DNA of 64,000 bases from Cheilinus undulatus (GCF_018320785.1 NC_054882.1:26726719-26790718), one strand, 5' to 3'. Shown: positions 36,901 through 48,260, counted from the first letter of the stretch. Notes: generated by a model from the letters alone, not told the origin. Made by a program: numbers and translations.

Positions 36901-38882
36901 ACGCATTAATAAAAACTGGAAGGATAGTGGGGAACCATTGTCTTTCAGGAAGAAATGTGGTTGGAAAACAATCCTGAATGATCGTAATCGGCAATCAATT
37001 AAATGTTTGGCCAAATCAAATCGAACAAAAACAACAGTAGAACTCAGGGGTATGTTTAATAGTGAAAGCAAGAGCATTTCCACACGCACAATGCAAAGGG
37101 AACTCAAGGGATTGGGACTGAACAGCTATGTAGCCTTAAGAAAACCACTAATCAGTAAGGCTAACCGAAAAAAAACGGCTTCAGTTTGCTAGGGAGCATA
37201 AAGATTGGACTCTGGAGGAATGGAAGAAGGTCATGTGGTCTGATGAGTCCAGATTTACCCTGTTCCAGAGTGATGGGCGCATCAGGGGAAGAAGGATCGG
37301 CCACCACAGAGTCCAGACCTTAACCCCATTGAGAATCTTTGGGATGTACTGGAGAAGGCTTTGCGCAGTGGTCAGACTCTCCCATCATCAATACAAGATC
37401 TTGGTGAAAAATTAATGCAACACTGGATGGAAATAAATCTGGTGACATTGCAGAAGCTTATCGAAACAATGCCACAGCAAATGCATGCTGTAATCAAAGC
37501 TAAAGGCGGTCCAACAAAATATTAGAGTGTGTGACCTTTTTTTGATGGCGGCTTTTTTTTTTGGCCAGGCAGTGTATTTGAATAGAAAATAAAATATGCT
37601 CATATTGGTGTGGTCACTCGCTTTTTAATTTTTTTAAATATTTCATTATTATTATTATTATTATTATTATACATTTTTAACAGAATCAGGTGTACATCCT
37701 CATGTATCAGTAACATTGCATGAATTCATAGTTACAATTAACAGCGATACACAAAAACATTACAAACCTGGAACTACCTATTCTTCTTAGTTTCTAAACC
37801 CAAACCCTCCACTTCCCCATAGGTATTTCTCTGCAGTGTCTAATTCAAAAGAGATTTTTACAATACAGCTGCAGTACATGCTGATAGCCACAACAGCCTT
37901 TGTGTTTGGTTAATATTATGCCCAGAATCGTCATTCAAAAGCATGAATTCAGGAGAACAAGTAACTGTGACTCCAAATGGTTTAGAGAGAAGCTCAGCTA
38001 TTTTTTCCCAACATTTTCTAACTGGAGGACACTCCCACATGATAGAAATGTAGAAAGGTCCCCACTTGGTTTAAATCACACAGAGAACAATTTGGAGAAT
38101 GATCAATGCTCATTCTAAAACACCGCATTGGAGTTAAAGAAGTCTTATAGATAAAGTATAAGTTTGATAGTTTATAATTTAGATTTTTACACAAGATGTC
38201 TTTTGCCAAACTTAAACCCAGTTGATAGATGAATCAGGGCAGCCTCTGTTCCATTTTGATGTAATTGCTAAGGAAGACTGTGTTTGCTCTAAAAGTGTGC
38301 TATAAATCATAGACACGAGTCCTTTTTTAAAGTCCTGAAAGTTTCTTAAATAACACCATTAGAGGGTGCAGAACAGGTGGCCTATCAGTAGAAATGTTAG
38401 CAGCATGTATAGCTTAACGTAACTGTGAAAAGTCACAGTTACAGTCACTCGCTTTTTCAAAAAAGAAAACAGGCGTGACATGGTCAACTATACTTAATTG
38501 GAACTAGGCTGTTTGTGTTTGCTCCAAGCTAAAGAACACCCTATTCACAACAACTGATGACTGCACGAAAAGTTATATATTCTATTGAACCTGCCCATAT
38601 TTTCACAGCACAAGTGTTATATCCTGGCTACTGTGGACAGAGATCTAAAGAGAAGAGTCAGAAAGATCCCCGGGGTCCCCATCATGTACATCTCAAACCA
38701 CAGGTGACACTAAACCACATTTAGCTTTCATATCTGGCAGCTCTTTGTCTTTTTTATTTAAGCCTGTGAAATTTAATGTCTAGAGTGTTATAAAAATGAA
38801 GCTTAACAGATTTTTGTTCTTCTTTTCTTACAGGTATAATATTGAACGGATGCCTGATGACTATGGTGCTCCAAGGTTTTAA
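31576..38882 (+). CDS. FCF1: FCF1 rRNA-processing protein (PIN domain), 8 exons
   Basis: Coding exons: 31576-31578, 34637-34701, 34858-34929, 35015-35163, 35285-35357, 35450-35537, 38609-38703, 38834-38882. They total 594 nt, 197 residues (human 198). FCF1 is a nucleolar small-subunit processome component needed for early pre-18S cleavages. After a Lys-rich N terminus the PIN domain shows [10 protein letters not shown] (Asp71), [10 protein letters not shown] (Glu108), [10 protein letters not shown] (Asp141/142) and [12 protein letters not shown] (Asp160/162), so the acidic cluster is complete. The end, [15 protein letters not shown], is nearly invariant in eukaryotes. Exon 1 contributes only the ATG. 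Introns 1 and 6 are swollen by transposons. The plus-strand donors and acceptors all close the frame. Confidence 0.96.
32106..33254 (-). mobile_element. DNA transposon with inverted terminal repeats in FCF1 intron 1
   Basis: Left end GTTGGAAAGCCTGTTTATTT and right end (reverse complement) GTTGGAAAGCCTGTTTAATT, each followed by a CAAATGGTG-type block, form imperfect inverted repeats of about 45 bp. On the minus strand a degraded frame near 32.40-32.46 kb resembles a Tc1/mariner catalytic region (VWW, then [11 protein letters not shown]). The element is about 1.15 kb and non-functional. Family placement is tentative. Confidence 0.6.
33388..34572 (+). mobile_element. Tc1-like transposon, split by a later insertion, FCF1 intron 1
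   Basis: Left ACAGGTGCATCTCAGAAATT and right (reverse complement) TGCAGCTGCATCTAAATTAA ends head long inverted repeats of about 150-200 bp. Only the transposase C terminus remains (34243-34313; [20 protein letters not shown] then stop). The family is the one at 39.1-40.7 kb. A second element at 33540-34120 sits inside its left repeat. Confidence 0.75.
33540..34120 (+). mobile_element. Nested element with 8-bp target duplication
   Basis: The octamer GCTTACAA flanks the insert exactly (33532-33539 and 34121-34128) and the host Tc1 text resumes after the second copy. Its ends (TTACCCTTGC and, in reverse complement, TAACCTGACA) are weakly inverted. Inside are a run of about 30 T (near 33890-33919) and a plus-strand frame at 33680-33862 reading [13 protein letters not shown] then LKEEQRTTL, reminiscent of a helicase N-terminal helix. 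An 8-bp duplication fits hAT or P-type transposons. Confidence 0.6.
36604..37574 (+). mobile_element. Tc1-like transposon with intact ends but deleted transposase, FCF1 intron 6
   Basis: Exact CACTGCCTGGCC inverted ends flanked by TA on both sides (36602-36603, 37575-37576) define a 971-bp element. The frame 36764-37192 encodes the paired-like DNA-binding part ([27 protein letters not shown]). A frameshift at about 37.18 kb leads to [12 protein letters not shown] (first catalytic Asp), then a deletion jumps to text around [13 protein letters not shown] and KAKGGPTKY-stop at 37525. The central catalytic Asp block is absent, so it cannot act alone but its ends could be mobilised. Confidence 0.85.
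37640..38460 (-). mobile_element. L1-like LINE fragment (reverse-transcriptase 3' region)
   Basis: The minus strand contains broken frames reading [20 protein letters not shown] (38018-38209) and [20 protein letters not shown] (37858-38040). These match the C-terminal Cys/Trp-rich region after the L1/Tx1 reverse transcriptase (the C..C......H and W.CP...FW blocks). It is 5'-truncated and frameshifted. A (TTA)n tract at 37642-37670 lies at its 3' side. It is inside FCF1 intron 6. Confidence 0.65.
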
Positions 38883-39072
38883 TGATACTAGGACCAGACC
38901 AGAGCTGTAAATAGACTTGAAATCTCCTTTTGAATCTAAATTGTTATTAAAACTGTTGTGAGATTTTGATTTCACTGGTGAGGTGTGTTTGATCAAACTG
39001 TACATTGCTTTATGTTTTGGTATTCTTCTAAACAATTTATTATAACAATAAATGCATTGTTGCAGAGCAGGT
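38883..39072 (+). other. FCF1: FCF1 3' UTR and poly(A) signal
   Basis: Short UTR after the stop with AATAAA at 39047-39052 followed by a TGTTG-rich stretch. Cleavage near 39070 is inferred. It ends just before the Tc1-like element at 39129. Confidence 0.7.
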
Positions 39073-39128
39073 CTTGGGTTTTCCTTCGTCGAAAAAGTGG
39101 AGAGCTACATTTGTAAAAATGCTAATAT

Positions 39129-40736
39129 ACAGGTACATCTCAAAAACTTAGAATATCATGAAAAAGTTAAAGTTTTCCTGTGTTTTAATTCAAGAAGTGA
39201 ATCTTCCATATATTCTAGATACATCTCATACAAAGTTAAATGTTCCAAGACTTTTTTGTTTTAATCTTGATGAATACAGCTCACAGAAATTCACTATCTC
39301 AAAATATTAGAGTATCACAAAACACCAGTCCAAAAATGGGGCGCAGGTGGCCTAAAGGTTTAAGGAGCACCCCATGTACTCGGCCGGCCCTGGTTCAAAT
39401 CCAGCCTGAGGCCCTTTACTGCATGTCTCTCCCTGCTCTTGTCCCTGTTCATGACTCTATCCACTGTCCTTCTCCATCAAATAAAGGCACACAAATTCCC
39501 AAAATAAATCTTTAAAAAAAAAACCATCCTTTTGCACAAATCACTGCATCTATGCACTGTGGAATGGAGCCAATCAGTTCGTGGCACTGCTGGGGTGTCC
39601 AGGTCGCTCTGATGACATGCTTCAGCTTGTCTGTAATGTTAAGTCTTGTTTCTCTCATCTTCCTCTTGACATTTCCTCAGAGATTCTCTGTGGGGTTCAG
39701 GTCAGTTAGGTTAGCTGGCCAATCAAGGACATGGTCAGCAGACCAAGTTTCTGGTGGTTTAGGCTTCACTGTGTGCAGGTGGCAAGTGCTGCTGGAAAAA
39801 GAAATCAGTATCTCAATTAAGCTTCTCAGCAGATGGAAGCATGAAGGTCTCTAAAATATCCTGTTAGATGGCTGACAGGGTTGACTGGACTTGATAAAAC
39901 ACAGTGGAACAACAGCAGCAGATGACTTGGCACGTACAACCATCACTGACTGTGGAAACTGAAAACATGATTTGAAGAACCTTGGATCCTGTTCCTCTCT
40001 GATCTTCCTCCAGACTCTGGGACCTTGACTTTCAAAAGAAATGCAAAATTTATTTTCATTTGAAAGCAGGACTTTGGATCACTGAGCAACAGTCGTTATT
40101 TTTCCCCTTTGCCCAGGTGAGACGCTTGCAATGATGACAGTGGTTCAGGAGTGCCTTGACACTGAGAACACGACACTTGGGACCCATTTCCTGGACATGT
40201 CTGTGTGTGGTGGCTCTGGATCTGTTGATTCCAGCCTCAGTCCACTCCTTGTGTAGCTCCTTAAGTTCTTGAATCTGCTTTGTTTGACAATCCTCTGAAG
40301 GCTGAGCTCTGTTGCTTGTGCACTTTTTCTTACCCCACTTTCTTCTTCCAGTCAACTTTCTTTGATACAGCCTCTGAGAGCAGTCTGCCCTTTCAGCAGT
40401 GACCTTCTGTGTCTTACCCTCTTTGTGGAGGGTATCAGTGATTGTCCTCTGGACATTTGTGAAGTCAGTAGTCTTCCCACTGATTGCAATTGGGTGTACT
40501 GAGCCAGAATGAGAAAAAAAGCTGACTGGACTTATCCACAATATTCTAATATTTTGAGAGTGAGTTTTAGATTTTGTGTGATCTGTAATCATCAAGATTA
40601 AAACAAAAGAGGCTTTAAATATTTCTCTTTGTGTGATTAATCTAGAATTACTATAATGCTAACTTTTTTAAAAGTAAATCATGGATGGATAAAGTGAATT
40701 TCTACACAATATTCTATTTTTTTAGATGAACCTGTA
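39129..40736 (-). mobile_element. Tc1-like transposon carrying a SINE insertion
   Basis: Ends ACAGGTACATCTCAAAAACT (left) and, in reverse complement, ACAGGTTCATCTAAAAAAAT (right) are inverted repeats of the ACAGG(T)(G/T)CATCT family also at 33.39 kb. Minus-strand transposase fragments at 40056-40595 read LTGRRKWGKKK, KELHKEWTEAG and SRATTHRHVQEMGPKCRV. The downstream catalytic half is decayed. A tRNA-type SINE interrupts it at about 39.34 kb. Confidence 0.75.
39337..39522 (+). mobile_element. tRNA-derived SINE inside a Tc1 element
   Basis: Begins GGGGCGCAGGTGGCCTAAAG with a pol III A-box-like TGGCCTAAAGG and a B box GGTTCAAATCC at about 39393-39403, and ends in an A-rich tail (TAAAAAAAAAA). 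It interrupts the terminal region of the host Tc1 copy, so it is younger than that copy. Confidence 0.7.
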
Positions 40737-41109
40737 GCATGGAAAGATGATCTGGAAACTGTTGGTGCATATTTTACACTGTCAACCTTATTCATGATCG
40801 TATTCTAACGGTATTGCATCGTAAAACTAGTTCTTAATCTTGTTTGTCATCATTAAAACATTAAAAAACACCTATGTTAGTGGTTCCCAACCTGGGGTCT
40901 GGGCACCCCTAAGGTGGGCACTTAGGGAGTGCAGGACCCTGTTTGCTTTACATATAGATATAAGCATAATTTTTTTAAGTAAAATCTTGAAAAGAAACAT
41001 AATGTACAACAGCATATAAAGGCCACCTTAATCAACAAAAAACTGGTGGATCCAATATTTTTCTCAGCAAAAAAGTGTACATTTTTTGGGGAAAACATTT
41101 TTGAGATCA

Positions 41110-41450
41110 TTGAATGAATGAATGAATGAATGAAACCTTTATTGCCCCGGAAGGAATTTGTCTTGCACAGAGAGCTTATAAAACACAAACTACAAAAGAC
41201 ATCAGCAAACACACAGGACGACATATAATAACATGAACAGAAAGTTATAATAAAAATAAAAATACTTGTAATAAATAATGATGTAAAAATACAGCATTAA
41301 GCATCGCATGATGCTATGTGAGCCAGATCACATGTCGGGTCTTCAAGGTGCAGAGTGTCAAGTTCATATTGTGTGCTCACAGTTTATTCAAGGGCTGGAT
41401 GCTCCGTGGTACAAAGGACGTGATGCCTCTTTTATTGGGTATACATTTAC
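41110..41450 (-). mobile_element. Non-LTR retroposon fragment with (GAAT)n
   Basis: Begins with (TGAA)n at 41112-41137, followed by ACCTTTATTGCCCCGGAAGG and TCTTGCACAGAGAGCTTATA. This is the reverse complement of a common fish LINE 3' end that finishes in a simple tetranucleotide tail. No intact frame is present. Confidence 0.5.
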
Positions 41451-41700
41451 AAGAAAACATACTCAGAATTTCAGAGTTTAAAAAGGTGTCAATTTCCATG
41501 GAAAAACTTAACATTATCAAGTTTAAAATGTCATATTTTTATTTTTAAAATTACATAGTTTTACATTTTTGTTACTTTAAACTTAAAACATCCAAAAATG
41601 TACATGAAACTGAACTGAAAACAGTGGTTGGATGGAAAAATTCAAAGTTTAAGTTCATGTACATTTACAACTTTTAAATTAAAAAGAAAATTCTCTTTAA

Positions 41701-42096
41701 AGGTGCAGTGTGTAATTGGCCTAGTAGCATTTAGCTGAACAAACTTGGTCAAATAAAGCAAAAAATTTCTAAGATGGTCTATCTAAATAAGTGTTTAGTC
41801 ATCTAAATTCAAAAATAGCTATTTTGGAAAAAAAAAAACAAAAAAAAACAACTCAGAATAAACCTTTTATCCATACATAGGGAGGGTCCCCTCCATGGAG
41901 GCCACCATGTTAGATTTTTACATGTTTCCATGGTAACATAGAGGAATAAAGGATAAGTAAAGTTATTGTATTGTATTGTATTGTATTCACATTACAGATA
42001 CACATTAAATTCAACTGGTTGCCACAGTTTCCAGCAGAGAAATGCAATCTAGAACCCACTTCTAGATGTTGAAATTCAGTTTTACACACTGCACCT
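41701..42096. mobile_element. TTAA-flanked MITE (piggyBac-like)
   Basis: Perfect 15-bp inverted ends AGGTGCAGTGTGTAA / TTACACACTGCACCT directly flanked by TTAA at 41697-41700 and 42097-42100. It is 396 bp, non-coding, with an internal (ATTGT)n tract near 41962-41988. TTAA duplication is the mark of piggyBac-type transposition. Confidence 0.8.
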
Positions 42097-42104
42097 TTAA
42101 AATA

Positions 42105-42830
42105 AATAACATGAGAATTTAGAGTTTTTTCTTGAAAACGAACTGATTCCCTTTATCATTTTGATTTCTGGAGTGCCCCTGATACACTGGTGCAGTAATA
42201 CTCTAGATTGTTTATACAAAGATTGTTTTTCAAGAACAAGGGTAAGCAGGGCAATTATGCTGGCATGTTGTAAAAAAACAAACAAACAAACAAACAATAA
42301 AAGAATAGAATAAAATAGAAATTAATGTTTTTTTTTTTTTTTTTTTATCCAAATGGGTCCTGGTGGGGGAATGATGGTGGGGGGATTTAGATACAAGTAG
42401 GGGGGCTGTAAGGAGAAAAGGTTGGGAACATGACCTATGCGTATACTACACCAGCATGCTCAGAAAAATGGACAAATTCACTATGTTAAATATGACATGA
42501 TAGTATTATGTTCAAAAGAGAGCAATTTATTGTACTTTTTGCATCTCTCCTTAGCAGAAAAATAACAAAATGTTTGGAGTGGTTTTTAAGATTTTTTTTT
42601 CAATCATTAGTATTTAAAATAAATGTATTTTTGCCTTGTCTTTCAAAATAAAACCAAAAACTGCATAGAATTAAAATGTGTCCTAATACAATGTAATACC
42701 TGAAAATACATGTTTAACTACCATAAATGGCAATAAAAAAATCTTATGTGTATGATTGAGGAAAGAATCGACACCTTCCTTGGTGCACCTGAAGGCAGCA
42801 TGTGTCATTGCTGAGATCATCCGCTAAGTA
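42105..42830. other. AT-rich intergenic DNA with simple repeats
   Basis: No gene was seen. It holds (CAAA)n near 42276-42296, a T tract of about 20 near 42328-42347, and otherwise anonymous AT-rich sequence leading into the VASH1 upstream region. Confidence 0.5.
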
Positions 42831-42833
42831 GCA

Positions 42834-42843
42834 CGCATGCGCA
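42834..42843. promoter_or_regulatory. NRF1-like palindrome upstream of VASH1
   Basis: CGCATGCGCA is a near-perfect NRF1 site about 780 bp upstream of the VASH1 ATG, in the only CG-rich patch of this flank. It probably marks the promoter or 5' UTR of VASH1. Assignment is by motif and position only. Confidence 0.4.
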
Positions 42844-43622
42844 GTCGGAAGAGGTCTGGGAGTGTCTGAGCAGCTCGTTGGACGTGAATCCCACCCGCAG
42901 TAACTGAACTGAACCCAGGAGCATCTGCATGAACAATGAACCGGCTGACTTGGGAGGAAATGATTTGAAACGGACATGAACGGGACGTTTGAGGAGTGTC
43001 GAGCTGATGGGAATTTACACCAGCAGTGATTTTTACGGGATTTCTGTGCTGTGAATGACCTCTAACGGTACAGGGAATTAGTAATTTGTATTACTTTGTT
43101 GTCTGGAGTGCCAATCCTCTTACAGACTGATAGCATTACACTGGCGGGCTCGTGTCTGTGCTTTTTAATGAACTTTCACTGTAACCTTTGTGAAAACTGC
43201 AAACATATCGAAAGGCTTGGTCACCGTAGTGTCTCCTCTTATTTATCTACACTGATATAGTCTTAACGGTCTGCTAGATTTATCTAAGGGGAACATAGTT
43301 AAGCAAACTCATCTATTTTATTTTTAAAAAGAGGGATTTTGCTATTTTTTTAACCCACTGTGCATCACCAGCTGCCACAAACACAGAAGTGAATCTGATT
43401 TGCTGCAGATCACCACAATATTAAACAGAGCACAGCTCTGACTTTTGTTTTTGAGACACTGCTGGCACAATAAGCTGCGGGGTGTCATGAGGTGGCCATC
43501 TGTTATGGGATCCTGCTTAAAACTGCGAGCAGATTAACCAGTGAGAGGTCCAAGGCATCAGCAGGCAGGACGTTAGTGTGCCTGGACTCTGTGTTGGAGG
43601 AGGAAGAGGAGGTGGAGGAGGG

Positions 43623-46600
43623 ATGCTGAGGGCCACTGTGGGCTGTGTGCTGGAGAGAGATGAGGAGCAGGAGGATGAGGGTGAAGAAGAGTTGAGGGAT
43701 GGAGGGGTCCCTTTCTATGTCAACAGAGGAGGCCTACCAGTGGATGAGGAGACTTGGGAGAGGATGTGGCGTCATGTGGCTCGAACTCACCCCCATGGTG
43801 AGGCTTTGGGGAAGGATATCCGGGGTGCCACTGACCTTCCCAAGGTAAAAAGTGCATAATATGCAAAGCTGATTTTAACACTATGCATGTGAACCCAACA
43901 CATAGTTGAGAAGCAATAAACACCTATGTGTTGTGGGACATATTTACTTTGCAGCTTCCCAGGGCTGATAGAAGCAGTGCCCCTAAATTAATGAATATTT
44001 TCTTCTGCAGTCCAATGCAAGGATTCTTTTGTTTATACTGGCCTGTATTTTCAACTATTTGAATGTTACGGATGTTCAGAAGAATGACACTTTTCATTCC
44101 TCTCTTACCAGAGTAGTTCAAGAGTTACCCTTGCTATTCTTCAACAAATAAAACAACTTTTTCCAGCAGCAATGAATGCTGGGATTGTTTAATGCAGCTG
44201 TTTGAATGCTCTCTCCCACAGATTCCAATACCGAGTGTGCCTACATACCAACCTACCACCACTGTCCCACAACGCCTGGAAGCCATACAGAAATACATCA
44301 GGGAATTGCAGTATCCTTTGGTAAAGTTGGAATGACTGGTTATCACCAAAATGGATGGGGTTGTTGTTAATACAGGGATGTCATCTAGAGATAGATTTTG
44401 CACACTAATCTTATTCAAAAGGATGATATGAAAATAATAATACTTGCATCGTTGTTTTCTTAATCCGGCTGACCCACTGTTTTGACACACTTTGATAAAT
44501 ATGGGCCAAACATGAGAAAGTAGGCCACTGTCTCAATATTCTATATTAAGCTTGATTTTCAGTCAGAGCAGAAATTCATCCATAATTAACCAACAACCTA
44601 TGAATATCACAAAGCACTCTAAGTGATTGTGTCGTCTCCCCGCCTGCTTGGAGCAGAGTTTTATCTTGAAGCAGTGTCGTGTTGCTCAGTTTATGACCTT
44701 AACTGTTCCCTGCAGGTACAATCACACAGGGACGCAGTTTTTTGAAATCAAGAAGAGCCGCCCTCTAACTGCGTAAGCACATTTGTTTCTGATCACCGGT
44801 AATCGCCTCACAGGGCTTTGTGTCCCATTATGTCAGTGACTGTGTTTGTTGATTTCTTCTTGTTCAGCCTGTTCTGCTTATGCCTGGTCTGTGTGGAGCA
44901 GATGCATCTTTGGTTCAGCCTACAGGCTTATTAGAAGGAACTGCAGCAGCAGCAGGGGCCTGGGCAGTTTCCAGAGCTAGCTTTATCAGATTTAATAGCA
45001 CAATTTTTTGTGTGTTTCTTCTTTTTATAGAGGTAGCGAAGGTGTTATTCTCTTGTTCTTCTTCTGCACAGGTTGATGGATATTGCTAAAGAGATGACAC
45101 GGGAGGCTCTGCCAATCAAATGCCTGGAGGCGGTAATCCTAGGGATGTATCCTTACATTCAACATACATACATACATCATTTCATACAACAATAACAAAT
45201 TTCTTTCCTGAAAATTATTCTGATATAGAGACTTAAACATTTTAGACATTTACAGTGCCTATACAAAGTTTTCACCCCCTTGGATGTTTTACCCTTTTAT
45301 TTATTTTATAAATCAATCAATTAATTTATCTTTTTTGACAAAAACACTCTCGGGTGATACCCATTTCACTAATTGTGAAACTATTACTGGACCCTTGTTG
45401 AATTAGGTCAGTCACTTTAAAGGGGGTGAATATTTATGCAGTCACTAATTTTTACATTGCATATATGTTTTTTCACTTTGACACTTAAGAGTTTTTTGGT
45501 CAAAAAAGCCTAATTATATTATCAATGCTGACAGCCCTTGTAATATCTTAATATAGCCATTCTTCAGTGGTTGACATGTTTCAAGACAGTTGAATAACAT
45601 GACATGACAGTATCTGGTTAACTGAAGAAATTTAGTTAAATTGCAAGGGATTCAAAAAAATAACTTAAAATATTTGGCACCAGGACTATGATAATTGTGT
45701 CACACAATCTGGGACAATGAAATATCGTTGTATTGCTATTTTTTCCACCACTACTCCAAACATGAGTGCAGCATGTTAAGAGCCATGTTGGTTTCTTTGA
45801 CCCACATTCACACAGTTACCTCACCAACAACATGCCCGGAGTAGAGCGCTTCCCCCTCAGCTTTCAGTCTCACTTCTCAGGGAACCACTTCCACCACATC
45901 GTGCTGGGAGTTCACAGCGGGGGACGCTTTGGTGCGCTGGGCATCAGCCGTAGGGAGGACCTCATGTTCAAGCCCCTGGAGTTTAAGACACTCATGGACC
46001 TGGTGCAGGAGTTTGAAGGAGCCTACAGGGGCTACTGGCACACGCTAAGGAAGGTTAGGATTGGCCAGTATGTGTCCCATGACCCTCACAGCGTGGAGCA
46101 GATTGAGTGGAAACACTCCATACTCGATGTGGACAAGCTTACCAAGGAGGAGCTGCGGAAGGAGCTGGAGAGGCACACTCGAGACATGCGGCTGAAGGTA
46201 CAGCTCAGACACGTTTACTTTTTCATGTAAATTACACGCCTTATTTTATTCTTACTTTCCAGCCTCTTTTTGCATACTGACAAAGATACTGCGGGATGAA
46301 GAAAGTGCTGATAAATGTAATTTTTCTCACTTAAGCAGCCAGCCTCTTCAATGCTTATTAGGTTTCTTTGACATGCTGTCTCTTCATGCTCACTGACACC
46401 GAGTTGGCCTGCTGTCTGAGGAGCAATTCCTCTCAAACGACGCTCTCTCATCACCTCTCATGCTCTCATAATGAAGGCAGCCTTGGCGCCGAGCTCTGTG
46501 TGTAATAAAACTAATGTGATGGCTTCACTCTGCACTGCTGTGCTTCATGCATGGCCAGCTCAGTCTATCAATAGCTGATCTTATGCAGCAATGCTCTGCA

Positions 46601-47069
46601 AAAAAACACACCAGGGACATAAAGCACAGTCAGCTCATCTGTAAGGGAAGTTGTTGATTAGATACTCATTTTTGTGATCTATTTTTGCAGATAGGAAAGC
46701 CTGCACCACCCTCTCCCACCAAAGACAGGAGGAACAGCATGGGCTCACCGCTGCGAGGACAGAGCAGTCCCATACGCAGACTCAGCCGCGTCGAGAGACG
46801 GTATGATTAATCATGTGCTTGAGCATCATTCACTCCCCACTAAAAATACAGATATGCAGCCACTGTGCTGATGTGTTTTTAGAAACTGGAAAATTTTTGG
46901 TCCTTGGACGCCTCATGACCTGAAGCAGAATTAGTCACATTTTCCTCCTTGAGTGAATAAAACTCTTTTTTTTTGTCTTGTGTGTGTTTATTGCAGTCCC
47001 TCTGGAGAGAAGAAGGTTTTGGAGCAAAAACCGTCCACAGACATGAATGGATACCAGATTCGAGTCTGA
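43623..47069 (+). CDS. VASH1: Vasohibin-1, tubulin tyrosine carboxypeptidase, 7 coding exons
   Basis: Coding exons: 43623-43844, 44222-44310, 44716-44772, 45072-45146, 45816-46197, 46691-46800, 46997-47069. They give 1008 nt, 335 residues (human 365). Vasohibins, with their partner SVBP, remove the C-terminal tyrosine of alpha-tubulin, and VASH1 is also known as an angiogenesis inhibitor. The transglutaminase-like triad is intact: Cys140 (PIKCLEAVILG), His175 (FHHIVLGV), Ser192 (GISRREDL), all offset by 29 from human 169/204/221. The acidic EEELRDGGVPFYVNRGGLP block and the basic C-terminal tail ending NGYQIRV also match. The shorter N terminus lacks the Gly/Ala-rich human start. The ATG at 43623 is the first in frame after a TGA at 43542. 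Paralog VASH2 is less likely given the neighbours. Confidence 0.95.
45253..45535. mobile_element. Tc1-like ends-only derivative in VASH1 intron 4
   Basis: Left end ACAGTGCCTATACAAAGTTT then CACCCCCTTGGATG, and an inner block TTAGGTCAGTCACTTTAAAG with GGGGTGAATATTTATGCAGT, the same as in the 48.6-49.45 kb copy. The whole transposase is missing, leaving about 280 bp of terminal sequence. Confidence 0.6.
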
Positions 47070-48260
47070 AAAGGAAGCCTAGCTTTGTTTTTAAAGTAAC
47101 AAGGTACCAAACACAAGTCTGATGGGGCCATTACATTACTCTTTGGACAAACTGGTCTATTCACAGGATCCAATGTTGGTTACCAGCAACTTTGACTAAA
47201 AAACAAACCTTCATTCATTTTGTGTCCCTGATTCTGTGTTGTTGGGGGCTTTCTGGAGCACTCACTGCGAATGGTAATTGGTGCTGGCTAGGCTCCCAAA
47301 TTATAAATAAGCGGGGTCAAAAAAGTGCATCTTGGTAAGTCTTTCCAACTCGTACAAGAGAGATATGACTCTTCCCTCACACGGAGTAAACCACCACCCA
47401 GTGTAATCATACTGGACATATCAGATGTCTGTGGTGTTATTTGGTTCAACAAAAGCTCTTAATGCATCGTCTGCAATCTGTATCGTTGTACTGTAAGTGT
47501 GCATATACATGTGATGTGATTTGAAATCCACTTAGGCTCTGCTGGGCAGCGACTGCTTGTGTTGTGACTAGTTTGCAAACCACTACCCTTGTGCCTTGTT
47601 TGAAAGTTCAAAGAGACTTGTTTTTATATCCAAACCCTTTACTCTCATTACATTACTCTGCACTTCCACAATACTGAAAATCAATAAAAGAAATTGTCAT
47701 TTTTTTAGTAGACTTGTCATATCCAGATGCTAGTATGTTGAACTTTCTATTACTGACTGAAATGTTGACTGGGGGATTTCATCACAAGTTGTACTAAAGT
47801 ATATTTAAGTGGAGGCGTCTGTTAAACTTTTACATAAGAAACTACAAAGGTGATTTGTGGCAATCCAGCTGACTGAGCTCTTCTGCATTTAATGTGGATT
47901 TAAAGAAATTGAGGTCAATTATAATGTACTGTATGATGGCTTTATAGATACATTGTTTCATACTTTTATTTGTAGCAGTTTTTTCAAAATTTTCACTTGC
48001 CTTAAGTGGTATCCAAGCAACTGACTTCCATTCAAGGTGTACAGAAGTTTGTTTGCAGCAATTTTGTATTTTTTTAATGGGGATTCTGCCATTTTATACA
48101 ACCTTCAGTGTTGCTGATGACCCGTTGACCACCTAATATCTACCACAACTGATTTTTAATTTTAACACACTTGTATGAGTTCGGCACTGTAGATGTCCAC
48201 TTTAATTTCAGTGCTCCATAAGGCACTTGTTTTGTACCAAAATACTGCTAATAAAGGCTC
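47070..48260 (+). other. VASH1: VASH1 3' UTR with two poly(A) signals
   Basis: Non-coding stretch after the stop with AATAAA at 47683-47688 and a second at 48250-48255. Either could end the transcript, giving UTRs of about 0.6 or 1.2 kb. No transposon was seen inside. Confidence 0.55.

Noticed and set aside
39240-39854. Two plus-strand frames of 91 and 100 codons
   Set aside because: They cover the SINE and the antisense of the Tc1 element at 39.1-40.7 kb.
41962-41988. (ATTGT)n run as a possible CRISPR-like or regulatory array
   Set aside because: It is a simple pentanucleotide repeat without spacers, inside a MITE.
44880-45089. Plus-strand 69-codon frame within VASH1 intron 3
   Set aside because: It does not continue the VASH1 frame, and the true acceptor at 45072 uses another frame.
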